A stretch of DNA of 64,000 bases from Kineosporia babensis. Its GTDB lineage: Bacteria > Actinomycetota > Actinomycetes > Actinomycetales > Kineosporiaceae. Positions 35,601 to 43,556 of this stretch are shown here, in pieces. The notes below the pieces were generated by a model. That model made no database searches. It saw only the letters and a program-made list of their open reading frames with translations, and was not told where the DNA came from. Positions within the stretch are counted from its first letter, which is position 1. Each line of letters starts with the position of its first letter. The translations under genes and the position numbers were made by a program. The stretch lies in contig NZ_JAJOMB010000003.1 in NCBI RefSeq assembly GCF_021129305.1, forward strand, positions 310,001 through 374,000. The letters are read 5' to 3'.

Positions 35601-35773
35601 CATCCTTGAACTCGCTCGGGCTCCTGCCGCCCGGTGTGCGCTTCGTCAACAACAACGACGGCACGGCCACCCTGTCCGGTACCCCGACCCTGCGGGGCAC
35701 CTACCGGGTGCTGATCTCGGCGCTGAGCACCTCCGGCGCCACAACGCAGACGTTCACCCTGACCGTCCGATAG
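32654..35773 (+). CDS. Secreted Agd3/CE18-like polysaccharide deacetylase with Ig-like repeats
   Basis: 1039 residues. A long basic Sec-type signal peptide ends near SSSAAAAG (about residue 43). Residues 50-260 form a beta-rich N-terminal region like the CBM87 part of Agd3. The deacetylase region follows with FHYDDTFSY (His276, Asp278, Asp279) and NHGYEH (His371, His375), the two metal motifs of CE4/CE18-type enzymes. From about residue 690, four Ig-like (He_PIG) repeats run to the C-terminus. Fungal Agd3 removes acetyl groups from galactosaminogalactan; this enzyme probably does so outside the cell for the polymer of the neighbouring operon. No sortase motif is present. A hairpin closes the gene at 35781. 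Confidence 0.8.
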   Translation: MRFSLPPRGRAGRRILRPGAALLAILVTAALAAVAVSSSAAAAGPRINLRALVIDDGSVWVKGIADQFTLEGVPFTEVELSDSSRPTITAGFLADGTEAKFNAVILPDDLGGGLPAAELSALTAFQAQFGVRSVAAYQWANPTVGLNYAASPNGFAGDLTGLTATATDAAKSGGFGYLSGDLTIGVGTYGFIATPAGADVMPAGGTFTPFVTVPIPGSSTPGSLVGVYANGGVEKMIITGAMSTSLSQFRQIAHGVVSWVTKGTHFGFNRNYFTFHYDDTFSYVARWDTENNCTPTEDCPASVTTVPPNIRMTAQDVTNVVDWQKANDYRITMAFNGYYSVNDKDGNAWNGRDALTNSLVANKSEFHWLNHGYEHIYQGCEQDFSVVPWVCTTTDGKAPAANGSNIKWLSRTAVSSEISQNIKRGKELGLNFDPAEYLSGEHSGLFRDPQQPVDNPNFGTALSDNAIKYIGADASREEGARVVGSATTVPRHPVAVYYNVSTRQEQVDEYNWIYLSRANGGSGYCEDNPATATCLAAPLDPDTGFADYIVPTDAANDLRFILSNDPRPFYAHVTNLTGPDYLGMQLMSSIISQYRSVFTAQTPLVNLSLTEASTILAQQQAWAKAGMGANPAVTGYVQDGVVTVTSSGSNAAPVTVPAGTKVNGTAFGSAYGGELSGWVNGSTKLTLPSDGPNFTSAENATFAIGKAGTFSVTTAPAATSVTAIGDLPNGITVTDNGNGTATLSGTPAAGTGGSYPLLLTATNALGTTTQAFTLNVSGAPAFTSEASTQASAGTAFTYTVKTSGFPAATISRSGNLPSGVTLTPGTDGTAVLAGKTSSTGTFPLTLTATNSAGTATQAFTLTVTKAPVITSSATATAMVGLAFTKAITTTGSPTPAVTVEGLPAGLTFTANTNGGGTISGRPAAGSGGSHKVTVTANNTGGTTTQTLTITVRQSPAFTSANNTTATRGTAFTFPVTTSGYPAASLNSLGLLPPGVRFVNNNDGTATLSGTPTLRGTYRVLISALSTSGATTQTFTLTVR
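34733..35773 (+). repeat. Four tandem Ig-like (He_PIG) protein repeats
   Basis: Four units of about 85 codons lie at the 3' end of the deacetylase gene. Each starts near FTSAxxxT and contains an LPxGxTxTxxxxGTAxLSGTP-like core and ends in TxxFTLxV. Copies are diverged at DNA level. They probably bind carbohydrate or hold the enzyme at the cell surface or in the matrix. Confidence 0.75.
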
Positions 35774-35780
35774 AACCCGG

Positions 35781-35814
35781 AGAAGGGCTGCCCCGTCTGC
35801 GGGGCAGCCCTTCT
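35781..35814 (+). terminator. Strong hairpin terminator
   Basis: A perfect 14-bp stem (AGAAGGGCTGCCCC at 35781-35794, complement at 35801-35814) with a 6-nt loop begins 8 nt after the deacetylase stop. It also separates this gene from the convergent gene ending at 35864 and may serve both directions. Confidence 0.8.
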
Positions 35815-35863
35815 CACGCTTTGCGAACGCCCGTCCCGATCGGGGAAGACAGACATTGAGGTC

Positions 35864-36520
35864 TCAGGATACTTTTCCGGGGCTGGGCACCGTCGGCGCA
35901 ACCAGAGCATTCTTCTGACGCATTCCTTCTGGCGTGAACGAGAAGGCCTCTGAGAACGGGCCACTGCGGTTCCGCACGGCCAGAAGTACCGGCTCCGGAC
36001 GGTTCTCATCGGGCGTGTTCCAGAGATGGAAGCAGACGAACCCGGCCGACGCCTGATCTGCGGCGTAGCTGATGTTCCGGGAATGCAGCGGGTTGCGCGA
36101 ACCGGTCCAGATCGACGGTTCCCCGAACGACGCTATGACGTCCGAGGCTGAGCGGTCCTCGGCCGTCCAGCCCTCCACACGCTCTTTCAACCGAGCGAGC
36201 TCGCCGACCGGAAGAGACCGGTCAAGATCGAGAAGACCGATCCGGTGAGCACTCTCGGCGTATACCGAGGCTGCTGCTTCACGAAGAAGAGCCGCCGGGA
36301 GCAGGTTCCGGTACGCACCGCGGACCCCGGTGGGACGGAAGGCACCGCGCTCACGTAGGCCCTGCAATTCGGCAGCCCAGGCATCCAGCAAACCGTCGAC
36401 CGCGGCCAGCGCCTCGATCAGCATCTGCTCGACCACTTCGTCCTGGCTGTACATGCCCGGCCGACGCAAGACGTCGTTCACTCGCGACCGATGATGTCTG
36501 CGCACGTCCTCCCAACTCAC
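35864..36520 (-). CDS. Unknown conserved-looking protein (218 aa)
   Basis: I do not recognise a named family. The start GTG 36520 has no strong ribosome site. The protein is soluble; residues 1-150 are helical, beginning with RRHHRSRVNDVLRRPGMYSQ, which recalls GyrB-like RRPGMY text but without the ATPase motifs. The C-terminal 70 residues look beta-rich (AGFVCFHLWNTPDENRP, VLLAVRNRSGPFSEAF). It lies 13 nt downstream of the methyltransferase start on the opposite end of that gene's stop, so the two may be separate units. No function is proposed. Confidence 0.6.
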   Translation of the reverse strand: MSWEDVRRHHRSRVNDVLRRPGMYSQDEVVEQMLIEALAAVDGLLDAWAAELQGLRERGAFRPTGVRGAYRNLLPAALLREAAASVYAESAHRIGLLDLDRSLPVGELARLKERVEGWTAEDRSASDVIASFGEPSIWTGSRNPLHSRNISYAADQASAGFVCFHLWNTPDENRPEPVLLAVRNRSGPFSEAFSFTPEGMRQKNALVAPTVPSPGKVS

Positions 36521-36533
36521 AGCATCAGCCTAC

Positions 36534-37346
36534 TCAGCCTTTACGCTTCCAGGCCCCGACCAGGAGCGGCGGCAGCATCGGGCGGTCCGGGAACTCGGCC
36601 GCCTCCTGCGCAAGCCCGCGCAGAACGGATTCGGCGCGCATCGCGTCCATTGCTCCGACCGCAACCGCCGCCGGAAGTACCCCGCGGACCACCTGCTCGA
36701 GCATGGGCTGGCTTGACGCCAAAGTGCCTACCTCGCCAGCGATGTCGGTGCCGTCCGGAGCGCCGATACCCGCTTCGGCGAAGAGCACGGGCAGGCGGGT
36801 CCCGGTGCGCAGGTCCACGCCCAGCCCACCGAAAGCGTCGTCCATGACCTGCTTGTACGCGTCCATGGCGGGTGAGAGCGGGGCGTCGCCGAGCACGGCC
36901 ATGTCGTAGTCCTGGATGAGCAGGTGTCCGCCCGGAGCCACGGCCTCCCAAAGGCGGGCGAGCACCTCGACCCGCTGGGGAAGGTGCAGCAGCAGTAGGC
37001 GCGATGCCACCAGGTCGTACGGGCCGCCGGGCAGGGGCTCGTCGGGCTGGATCTGGTGGGCGAGCACCTGGGTGTTGGTGTGGCCGAGCTCGTGCAGCAT
37101 CTGCTGGGCGGCCACGCCGAGTGAAACGTCCGAGTCCAGGCCGACGACCTGTCCGGACGGGCCTGTCCGCTCGGCCAGCAACCGCATGGTCTCGCCCGGG
37201 CCACATCCCGCATCCAGGCAGGAGGCCCCTGGAGGCAGGCTGATTCGGTCGATCAGCCGGGCGGTGGCGGGTTCCCAGTAGCGGGCCTGGAAGCGCAGGC
37301 GCTGGTATTCCTCGGAGGTGCGTTCCATGCCGTAGTTGGCCGTCAT
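36534..37346 (-). CDS. Class I SAM-dependent methyltransferase
   Basis: 270 residues. Motif I SCLDAGCGPGETMRLL near residues 42-57, an acidic end of strand 2 in VVGLDSDVSLG, and post-motif DLVASRLLLLHLP and PGGHLLIQDYD follow the Rossmann methyltransferase order. An N-terminal helix (EEYQRLRFQARYWEP) precedes it, as in small-molecule methyltransferases. ATG 37346 is chosen from the ordinary domain length. The substrate is unknown and neighbours give no help. Confidence 0.88.
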   Translation of the reverse strand: MTANYGMERTSEEYQRLRFQARYWEPATARLIDRISLPPGASCLDAGCGPGETMRLLAERTGPSGQVVGLDSDVSLGVAAQQMLHELGHTNTQVLAHQIQPDEPLPGGPYDLVASRLLLLHLPQRVEVLARLWEAVAPGGHLLIQDYDMAVLGDAPLSPAMDAYKQVMDDAFGGLGVDLRTGTRLPVLFAEAGIGAPDGTDIAGEVGTLASSQPMLEQVVRGVLPAAVAVGAMDAMRAESVLRGLAQEAAEFPDRPMLPPLLVGAWKRKG

Positions 37347-37397
37347 TCACGGATTCTCAAGGCGCCGGACCGGGAACGGCAATGGATAAGTGCTGGC

Positions 37398-38018
37398 TCA
37401 GGCCGGCAGAACCAGGTGGAGGTACGAGCGCAGGCAGGCGGCCATGTCCACCTCGCGCTCGGGCGGACCGCCGAGCGACATCAGCCACTGGACCTGCAGG
37501 CCGTCCATCAGCGCGACCATGTGCCGGGCCGCGTCTTCCGGTTGCAGGCCGGCGCGCAGTTCCTCGGACTCGAACCACTCCCGGAAGAAGCTCACAGCCT
37601 GCTCATAGCGGTTGACGAAATACTCATGGGCCGGGTGGGCCGGCGAGGTGGCCTCGGCGCCGACCGCCATGAACAGCTCGACCAGTGGCCGGCGCTGCTG
37701 GTTGCGCTCGGCCAGGAGCAGGAGGGCCTCGAACTTCGAGACGCCGCGCGCGATGTCGGCGTCGAAGGCGGTGGTGTCCACCTCGTCGCGATGCTTGAGC
37801 ACGGCCTCCAGCAGGGCCGGTTTCGTCGGGAAGTGGTGCAGCAGGCCCGGGTGCGAGATGCCCGCCCGCGCCGCGATCTCGCGCAGCGAGGCCCCGTTGA
37901 AACCCACGTCGGCGAAGACCGCCGTCGCGGCTTCCAGGATCTGCCGACGCTTCACCCTCCCCCGGGCATAGCCCGTCTTGGCCGTTGTGTCCGGATCAGG
38001 ACCGGAGGTGATGAGCAT
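37398..38018 (-). CDS. TetR-family repressor
   Basis: 206 residues. The N-terminal helix-turn-helix RRQILEAATAVFADVGFNG, then SLREIAARAGISHPGLLHHF, is typical; the rest is an all-helical ligand/dimer domain with a TetR_C-like LMDGLQVQWLMS segment. ATG 38018 is the sensible start; the frame to 38186 crosses the operator. It is divergent from the MFS and GH3 genes, and a palindrome at 38061-38095 lies between. It probably represses that sugar module and is released by a glycoside or its product. Confidence 0.9.
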   Translation of the reverse strand: MLITSGPDPDTTAKTGYARGRVKRRQILEAATAVFADVGFNGASLREIAARAGISHPGLLHHFPTKPALLEAVLKHRDEVDTTAFDADIARGVSKFEALLLLAERNQQRRPLVELFMAVGAEATSPAHPAHEYFVNRYEQAVSFFREWFESEELRAGLQPEDAARHMVALMDGLQVQWLMSLGGPPEREVDMAACLRSYLHLVLPA

Positions 38019-38060
38019 GACGCGACGGTACCGCCGTTGGTCCTCTTCCCACGAACGTCG

Positions 38061-38095
38061 ACCACTTGGTAGTTTTCCATTGCTTACCAAGTGGT
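38061..38095. promoter_or_regulatory. 11-bp palindromic operator between tetR and MFS genes
   Basis: ACCACTTGGTA (38061-38071) is repeated inverted as TACCAAGTGGT (38085-38095) with 13 nt between, a perfect match. Position between divergent repressor and transporter genes fits a TetR operator covering both promoters. Confidence 0.75.
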
Positions 38096-38171
38096 AGGGA
38101 TTCGGTGACGGATCCCGCCCGCCGGTCCCGCACGTCCGAAAGCACTCAGCAGGAGACAGAGAGGTCTCACG

Positions 38172-39476
38172 ATGGCAACCGTGCACAGCGAGCCCAGCCC
38201 GTCCTTCGGCGATTCCCGAAGCGGCCCGGCCGCGCCGGAGGAGAACGCGCCCCGGATCCTGATCGCCGCCTACATCGCGGCCTACTTCACCATGTACATC
38301 GCGCTGATCACCCCGGTGGTGAGCACGCTGGCGCTGCGGGTGAGCGACCTGTCCACGGAGGCCGGCCGGGCCGGTGACCTGGCCCTGGTCACCGGGGTCG
38401 GCGCCTTCTTCGCGTTCATCGCCAACCCGCTGGCCGGAGCCCTGTCCGACCGCACCACCTCACGGCTGGGGATGCGCCGGCCCTGGCTGCTGTGGGGTGT
38501 GCTGAGCGGCAGCGTCGGCCTGATGATCATCGCGGTGGCACCGTCCGTCCCGGTGGTGGTGATCGGCTGGGCGATCACGCAGACCGCCTTCAACGGCGCC
38601 CAGGCCGCCCTGCAGGCCCTGCTGCCCGACCAGGTCGGCGAGGCCCAGCGGGCGCAGGTCTCCGGCTGGCTCGGCATCGCCCAGAACGTTGCGCCGCTGG
38701 CCGGTATCGGGATCGCGCTGAGCCTGACCAACGCCGGTGTCCCGGCGATGTGGATGTTCCTGATCCCGACCACGATCGCCCTGGCCGGCGTCCTCTTCCT
38801 GGTCGCCGTGCTGAAGGACCGCACCGCCACCCGCGAGGAGGTCGGGCGGTTCGACCTGGGCTCGTTCCTCAAGGGTTTCTGGATCAGCCCGCGCCAGTTC
38901 CCGGACTTCGGCTGGGCTTTCGCCGGCCGGTTCCTGCTGCTGTTCGGCTTCGCCTTCTGGAACGCCTACCAGGTGTACTTCCTGCAGGACCGGTTCGGCT
39001 TCGACGACGGTGAGGCGCTCAGCTGGCAGCTGCGGCTGATGGTCGCGCAGGCTGCCGTCCTGGTCGTGGCCGCTTCGGTGGGCGGCTACCTGTCCGACCG
39101 CACCGGCCGCCGCAAGGTCTTCGTGATCCTCTCCTCGGTACTGGCCGCGGCCGGTCTGCTCGCCCTCGCCGCCACCCAGAACCCGTCCTACCTCTACGTC
39201 GGCGCGGTGCTGGCCGGGGCCGGTATGGGCATGTACTTCGCGGTCGACCTGGCGCTGGTCACCGACGTCCTGCCGAACAAGGAGACCGAGGCCGCCAAGA
39301 ACATGGGCGTCTTCAACATCGCCAACGCGCTGCCCCAGTCTCTGGCTCCGGCCGTGGCCCCGGCCGTTCTGGCCATCGGTGCCGGCGGCAACAACTACGG
39401 GCTGCTGTTCGGCGTCGGTGCGGTTGTCGTCGCCGTCGGCGCGGTCTCCACCATGTTCATCAAGGGAGCCCGGTGA
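38172..39476 (+). CDS. MFS transporter, sugar type
   Basis: 434 residues with twelve predicted hydrophobic helices. The GDLALVTGVGAFFAFIANPL loop, then GALSDRTTSRLGMRRPWLL in the cytosolic loop 2-3 (the MFS A motif), and the symmetric GYLSDRTGRRKVFV later confirm the superfamily. The disaccharide/glycoside-cation (GPH-like) and SP4-type sugar transporters share this pattern. GAGAGG lies before ATG 38172. It is followed at once by a GH3 enzyme, so it probably imports an oligosaccharide or aryl-glucoside that is then hydrolysed in the cytoplasm. Confidence 0.9.
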   Translation: MATVHSEPSPSFGDSRSGPAAPEENAPRILIAAYIAAYFTMYIALITPVVSTLALRVSDLSTEAGRAGDLALVTGVGAFFAFIANPLAGALSDRTTSRLGMRRPWLLWGVLSGSVGLMIIAVAPSVPVVVIGWAITQTAFNGAQAALQALLPDQVGEAQRAQVSGWLGIAQNVAPLAGIGIALSLTNAGVPAMWMFLIPTTIALAGVLFLVAVLKDRTATREEVGRFDLGSFLKGFWISPRQFPDFGWAFAGRFLLLFGFAFWNAYQVYFLQDRFGFDDGEALSWQLRLMVAQAAVLVVAASVGGYLSDRTGRRKVFVILSSVLAAAGLLALAATQNPSYLYVGAVLAGAGMGMYFAVDLALVTDVLPNKETEAAKNMGVFNIANALPQSLAPAVAPAVLAIGAGGNNYGLLFGVGAVVVAVGAVSTMFIKGAR

Positions 39477-39511
39477 AATCCCAGAGTCTTCCTACTCAGC
39501 AAGGAGTTTCG

Positions 39512-41737
39512 ATGCACCACCTGGTAGCCCAGCTGACCATCGAGGAAAAGGTGACGCTGCTGTCGGGCGCCTCCCTGTGGAACACCCCCGCAGTCGAGCG
39601 CCTCGGCATTCCCGCCAGTCTGCTCACCGACGGCCCGCACGGGGTACGGCTGCAGCTCGACTTCGGCGATCACCTCGGCTTCAACCAGAGCGAGCCGGCT
39701 ACCGCCTTTCCGACGGCGGCGGCCACCGGTTCCACCTGGAATCCCTCGCTGCTTCAGGAGATGGGCGAGGCGCTCGGCCGGGAGTCGCGCAGCTTCGGTG
39801 TGGACGTGCTGCTCGGCCCCGGAGTCAACATCAAGCGGTCTCCCCTGTGCGGGCGCAACTTCGAGTACTTCTCCGAAGACCCGCTGCTGGCCGGTGCTCT
39901 CGGCGCCGCCTGGGTACAGGGTCTGCAGTCGCAGGGGGTCGGCGCCTCGGTCAAGCACTTTGCGGCCAACAACCAGGAGACCGAGCGGATGCGGGTCTCG
40001 GCCGAGGTGGACGAGCGCACCCTGCGCGAGATCTATCTGCCGGCCTTCGAGCACATCGTCAAGACTGCTCAGCCCGCCACGATCATGGCCTCGTACAACC
40101 GGCTCAACGGCGTGTATGTCACCGAGAATCACTGGCTGCTGGAAGAAGTACTGAGGGACGACTGGGGTTTCGAGGGGTACGTCGTCTCCGACTGGGGCGC
40201 GGTGAGCAACCCGCCCAAGGCCGTCGCCGGGGGCACCGATCTGGCCATGCCGGCGGCCGACGGGCACGCCGACGAGGTTCTGGCCGCGGTGAAGAACGGC
40301 GAACTGGACGAGTCCGTGGTCGATCGCGCGGTCTCACGGTTGCTCACCGTTCTGGACCGGCTGCGGGCGGCCCAGCAGGCGCAGGAGAGCTTCGACCGGG
40401 CCAAGCACCACGAACTGGCCCGGAGGATTGCCGCGGAGAGCACCGTGCTGCTGGTCAACCGCAAGCAGGTGCTGCCACTGGACGTCCAGGACGGCGGAAC
40501 GCTCGCCGTCATCGGTGAATTCGCCCGCTCTCCGCGGTTCCAGGGCGCCGGCAGCTCGCACATCGTTCCGACCCAGGTGGACAACGCCCTGGATGCGGTC
40601 AAGGCCGCCACCTCCCGCGAGGTGGTCTTCTCCGCCGGGTTCCTCCTCGACGGTACCGAGGACGACGCCCTGCTGGCCGAGGCCGTGGAGACCGCCCGGA
40701 ACGCCGCCAACGTGGTGCTGTTCCTGGGTCTGCCCGATCGGGACGAGTCCGAGGGCTTCGACCGCACCCACATCGATCTGCCCGCCGTTCAGCTGGCGCT
40801 GCTGCAGGCCCTGACCGCGGTCCGGGACGACGTGGTGATCGTGCTCAGCAACGGCTCGGTGGTGGATCTGAGCCCGGCGATCGGCAAGGTCGGCGCGATC
40901 CTGGAGACCTGGCTGGGCGGTCAGGCCGGCGGATCGGCCACCGCGGACGTGCTGTTCGGCACGGCCGAGCCCGGTGGTCGCCTGGCCGAGACGATCCCGC
41001 TGTCACTGGCCGACAACCCGGCCCACGTCAACTGGCCCGGAACCCCGCAGAAGGTGCATTACGGCGAGCGCATCTACGTCGGCTACCGGTGGTACGACGC
41101 GACCGAGCGGAACGTGGCCTTCCCGTTCGGTTTCGGTCTGAGCTACACCACTTTCGAAATTAGTGACGTTGTGGTCGCCGTGGCCGATCCAGCTGCGGCG
41201 AAGGCGGTGGTGAGCGCGGTGGTCACCAACACCGGAGACCGGGACGGCAGCGAGGTCGTGCAGATCTACGTCGGCGACCCCAAGGCGTCCGTCGATCGTC
41301 CGGTGCGAGAACTGAAGGCCTTCGCCAAGGTCCATCTGGCCCCGGGCGAGAAGCGCACGCTCACCTTCGAACTGGGTGAGCGGGACTTCGCCTTCTGGTC
41401 CCCCAAGGGCTGGCTGGTCGAACCGGGTGAATTCACCATCGACGTCGCCACTTCCTCCCGCGATTTCGCTGCGCACGAGGTCATCACCCTCGAAGTTCCC
41501 TCTGTCGTGCCGGACCTGGACGCGGACTCCACGCTCGGTGACTGGCTGGAGCACCCCACCGGCGCCGCGGTGCTGCACGAGCACATGGCCAACCAGGACG
41601 CCCCGACCACCGCAGCGATGTTCGCGGACGAGCACATGCGCACCATGGTCGCGTCCATGCCGTTGCGGGCGCTGCTGAGCTTCGGCTCGTCGGTGGACAG
41701 CAAGGCTGTGGTGGCGGACCTGCTCGCCCAGGTCTGA
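39512..41737 (+). CDS. GH3 beta-glucosidase-like enzyme
   Basis: 741 residues. The GH3 N-terminal barrel has GPHGVRLQ, GPGVNIKRSPLCGRNFEYFSEDP, VKHFAANNQE, MASYNRLNGVY and the nucleophile Asp in GYVVSDWGAV (about residue 226). The C-terminal domain contains ESTVLLVNR, and a fibronectin-III-like end follows (GDRDGSEVVQIYVGDP). No signal peptide, so it is cytoplasmic and pairs with the transporter. ATG 39512 has AAGGAG; GTG 39473, overlapping the transporter stop as GTGA, is the alternative. Specific glycosidic bond is not readable. Confidence 0.93.
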   Translation: MHHLVAQLTIEEKVTLLSGASLWNTPAVERLGIPASLLTDGPHGVRLQLDFGDHLGFNQSEPATAFPTAAATGSTWNPSLLQEMGEALGRESRSFGVDVLLGPGVNIKRSPLCGRNFEYFSEDPLLAGALGAAWVQGLQSQGVGASVKHFAANNQETERMRVSAEVDERTLREIYLPAFEHIVKTAQPATIMASYNRLNGVYVTENHWLLEEVLRDDWGFEGYVVSDWGAVSNPPKAVAGGTDLAMPAADGHADEVLAAVKNGELDESVVDRAVSRLLTVLDRLRAAQQAQESFDRAKHHELARRIAAESTVLLVNRKQVLPLDVQDGGTLAVIGEFARSPRFQGAGSSHIVPTQVDNALDAVKAATSREVVFSAGFLLDGTEDDALLAEAVETARNAANVVLFLGLPDRDESEGFDRTHIDLPAVQLALLQALTAVRDDVVIVLSNGSVVDLSPAIGKVGAILETWLGGQAGGSATADVLFGTAEPGGRLAETIPLSLADNPAHVNWPGTPQKVHYGERIYVGYRWYDATERNVAFPFGFGLSYTTFEISDVVVAVADPAAAKAVVSAVVTNTGDRDGSEVVQIYVGDPKASVDRPVRELKAFAKVHLAPGEKRTLTFELGERDFAFWSPKGWLVEPGEFTIDVATSSRDFAAHEVITLEVPSVVPDLDADSTLGDWLEHPTGAAVLHEHMANQDAPTTAAMFADEHMRTMVASMPLRALLSFGSSVDSKAVVADLLAQV

Positions 41738-41744
41738 TGCACGG

Positions 41745-41770
41745 CCGCGTGGGGCTTCGGCTCCACGCGG
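41745..41770 (+). terminator. Hairpin terminator with TTCG loop
   Basis: An 11-bp stem (CCGCGTGGGGC with GCTCCACGCGG, one G-U) closes a stable TTCG tetraloop 8 nt after the GH3 stop and is followed by TCTCTC. Confidence 0.8.
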
Positions 41771-41863
41771 TCTCTCACTGTGCGGAATTCAGCGTCTACG
41801 CTCCTGGTTGATGCCGCCGGTCAGAACGGTCAGGCTTCAAGAGCTTCACGAGCGGAGGACCAG

Positions 41864-42700
41864 ATGAGCAACGCAGTCCCGACCCGGCGTCTACTCCACG
41901 GCGCGCAGATCCCGGCGATCGGAGTGGGCACCTGGCCGCTGGACGACGCCCAGTCCGAGCGCGTGGTCGCCGACGCCCTGCAGGCCGGCTATCGCCTGGT
42001 CGACACCGCCGAGAACTACCGCAACGAGACCGGCGTGGGCCGCGGCCTCAAAGCCTCCGGAGTCGAGCGCTCCGAGGTGTTCGTCACCAGCAAGTTCAAC
42101 AAGCGCTGGCACGGCAAGGACCTGGTGCGCCCGGCCGCCGAGCGCAGCCTCGAGTCCCTGGGGTTGGAGTACCTCGATCTCCTGCTCATCCACTGGCCCA
42201 ACCCTTCGCAGGACCGCTACCTCGAAGCCTGGGAAGGGCTGGTGGACCTGCTGGAGTCCGGGCTCGTGAAGGCCATCGGCACCAGCAATTTCAAGCAGTC
42301 CCACCTGGAACGCATCATCGCCGCCACCCAGGTCGCCCCGGACGTCAACCAGATCCAGCTCAGCCCGGCCGCCACCCGCAGTTCCGTGCGCACCTTCCAC
42401 ACCGAGCACGGCATCCTGACCGAGTCCTGGTCGCCCATCGGCGGAAAGGACACCGAGGTGCTCTCGGCGCCCGCTGTGCTCGAGATCGCCCGCGCGGTGG
42501 AGCGCACACCGGCTCAGGTAGTGCTGCGCTGGCACGTTCAGCTCGGCCTGGTCCCGATCCCGAAGTCGGCAAACCCCGAGCGGCTGCGGCAGAATCTGCA
42601 GGTGTTCGACTTCGAGCTGTCCGAGCAGCAGGTGCACGAACTGTCGGCGCTGGACCAGGGCGAGTCGGTGGTGGCCGACTCGGACGCGTTCGGGCACTAG
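41864..42700 (+). CDS. Aldo/keto reductase
   Basis: 278 residues. NADPH-dependent carbonyl reductase pattern with the catalytic tetrad: Asp and Tyr in LVDTAENYRNE, Lys in FVTSKFN, His in LLIHWPNP. The cofactor end IPKSANPERLRQNLQVFDF is the family signature. ATG 41864 follows GGAGGA; the frame upstream from 41780 is not needed. It looks like the 2,5-diketo-gluconate reductase branch. It stands alone, after the GH3 terminator. The last bases overlap the convergent TrmO-like gene. Confidence 0.92.
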   Translation: MSNAVPTRRLLHGAQIPAIGVGTWPLDDAQSERVVADALQAGYRLVDTAENYRNETGVGRGLKASGVERSEVFVTSKFNKRWHGKDLVRPAAERSLESLGLEYLDLLLIHWPNPSQDRYLEAWEGLVDLLESGLVKAIGTSNFKQSHLERIIAATQVAPDVNQIQLSPAATRSSVRTFHTEHGILTESWSPIGGKDTEVLSAPAVLEIARAVERTPAQVVLRWHVQLGLVPIPKSANPERLRQNLQVFDFELSEQQVHELSALDQGESVVADSDAFGH

Positions 42701-43173
42701 GGCTGGAAGTACTTGGCCATCAGTTCGCTGACCCATTCCGGCTCCTGGACGTTGCGCGGAAGGAACACGGTCAGCACCGGCTTCAGGTCGATCACCGGGG
42801 TTCCGGAGACCGCATCGAGGCCGGTGACGACGAGTTCGCGGGCTCGGACTGACTCGATGGCGCAGCACGTGGCGCCGATCCGGTTGGGGCGGCGGGGACC
42901 ACGGCCGGCGAAGACTCCGACCGGCGGCAATTCGGGACGTCCGCGGTAGGGGCGGGGTTCGCGGTGGTCGTTCGTGTCAGGGAACTGATCGAAGACGAAG
43001 TAGATCTCGACGTGGGAAAAGAGTTCCAGGCCCTGGAGGGCGGCGTCGCCGAAGCGTTCGTCGATGGTGATCGTGCTGCGAACCGCACCCCAGTGATCGG
43101 AGTTCTGGACGTCCGTCCGCTGGTTGTGGACGGTACCGATCGGGGTGACCTCGAACGTCCTCGGTTCAGCCAT
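42697..43173 (-). CDS. TrmO/TsaA-like tRNA methyltransferase family protein
   Basis: 158 residues, the beta-barrel fold of the VirR/YaeB-TrmO family. Signatures: PIGTVHNQRTD, LELFSHVEIYFVFDQF, GVFAGRGPRRPNRIG and the end VIDLKPVLTVFLPRNV. TrmO N6-methylates t6A37 in some tRNAs with SAM; this protein is shorter than E. coli TrmO and may be a diverged member. Start ATG 43173. Confidence 0.8.
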   Translation of the reverse strand: MAEPRTFEVTPIGTVHNQRTDVQNSDHWGAVRSTITIDERFGDAALQGLELFSHVEIYFVFDQFPDTNDHREPRPYRGRPELPPVGVFAGRGPRRPNRIGATCCAIESVRARELVVTGLDAVSGTPVIDLKPVLTVFLPRNVQEPEWVSELMAKYFQP

Positions 43174-43381
43174 AGAGGTCAGTCTGGGTGCGGTTCGGGC
43201 CGATCTCCACCCCCAGGCCGGGGAGAGTCTCGGTGGTTTCGCCGGGGAGCGAGGAGCGCACTTGAGGCCTGGTCCGGACTGAGCGAGAGTGGATCACCGT
43301 CGGGACGACTCACAAGGCTGTGAGCGCCGTCCCGACGAATGGTCCATCGCCCGCACCAAGGGCTGCTCGAAAGGTTCGCAG

Positions 43382-43549
43382 ATGCTCTCCATCAACCGCT
43401 TGACCTGGTTTGTTGTCTCCTTCTGCTTCGCCCTGCCGATCATCGGCCTGATGTTCGCCCGTGACGAGGGCTCCTGGGCCTCGACCGCGCTGTTCGCGGC
43501 CGCGATGGCCGCGATCGTCACGATCTTCTTCGGCAAGGGCAAGCGGTAA
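43382..43549 (+). CDS. Small membrane protein (55 aa)
   Basis: ATG 43382 follows AAAGG. Two hydrophobic helices (LTWFVVSFCFALPIIGLMF and STALFAAAMAAIVTIFF) are separated by a short polar loop, and the basic end GKGKR suggests the C-terminus is inside. Function unknown; it is 8 nt before the IMPACT gene and may be co-transcribed with it. Confidence 0.65.
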   Translation: MLSINRLTWFVVSFCFALPIIGLMFARDEGSWASTALFAAAMAAIVTIFFGKGKR

Positions 43550-43556
43550 CCGACGC

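Noticed and set aside
36187-36384. GyrB-like RRPGMY text in the protein at 35864-36520
   Set aside because: The ATP-binding motifs of the GHKL fold are missing, so it was not used to assign a function.
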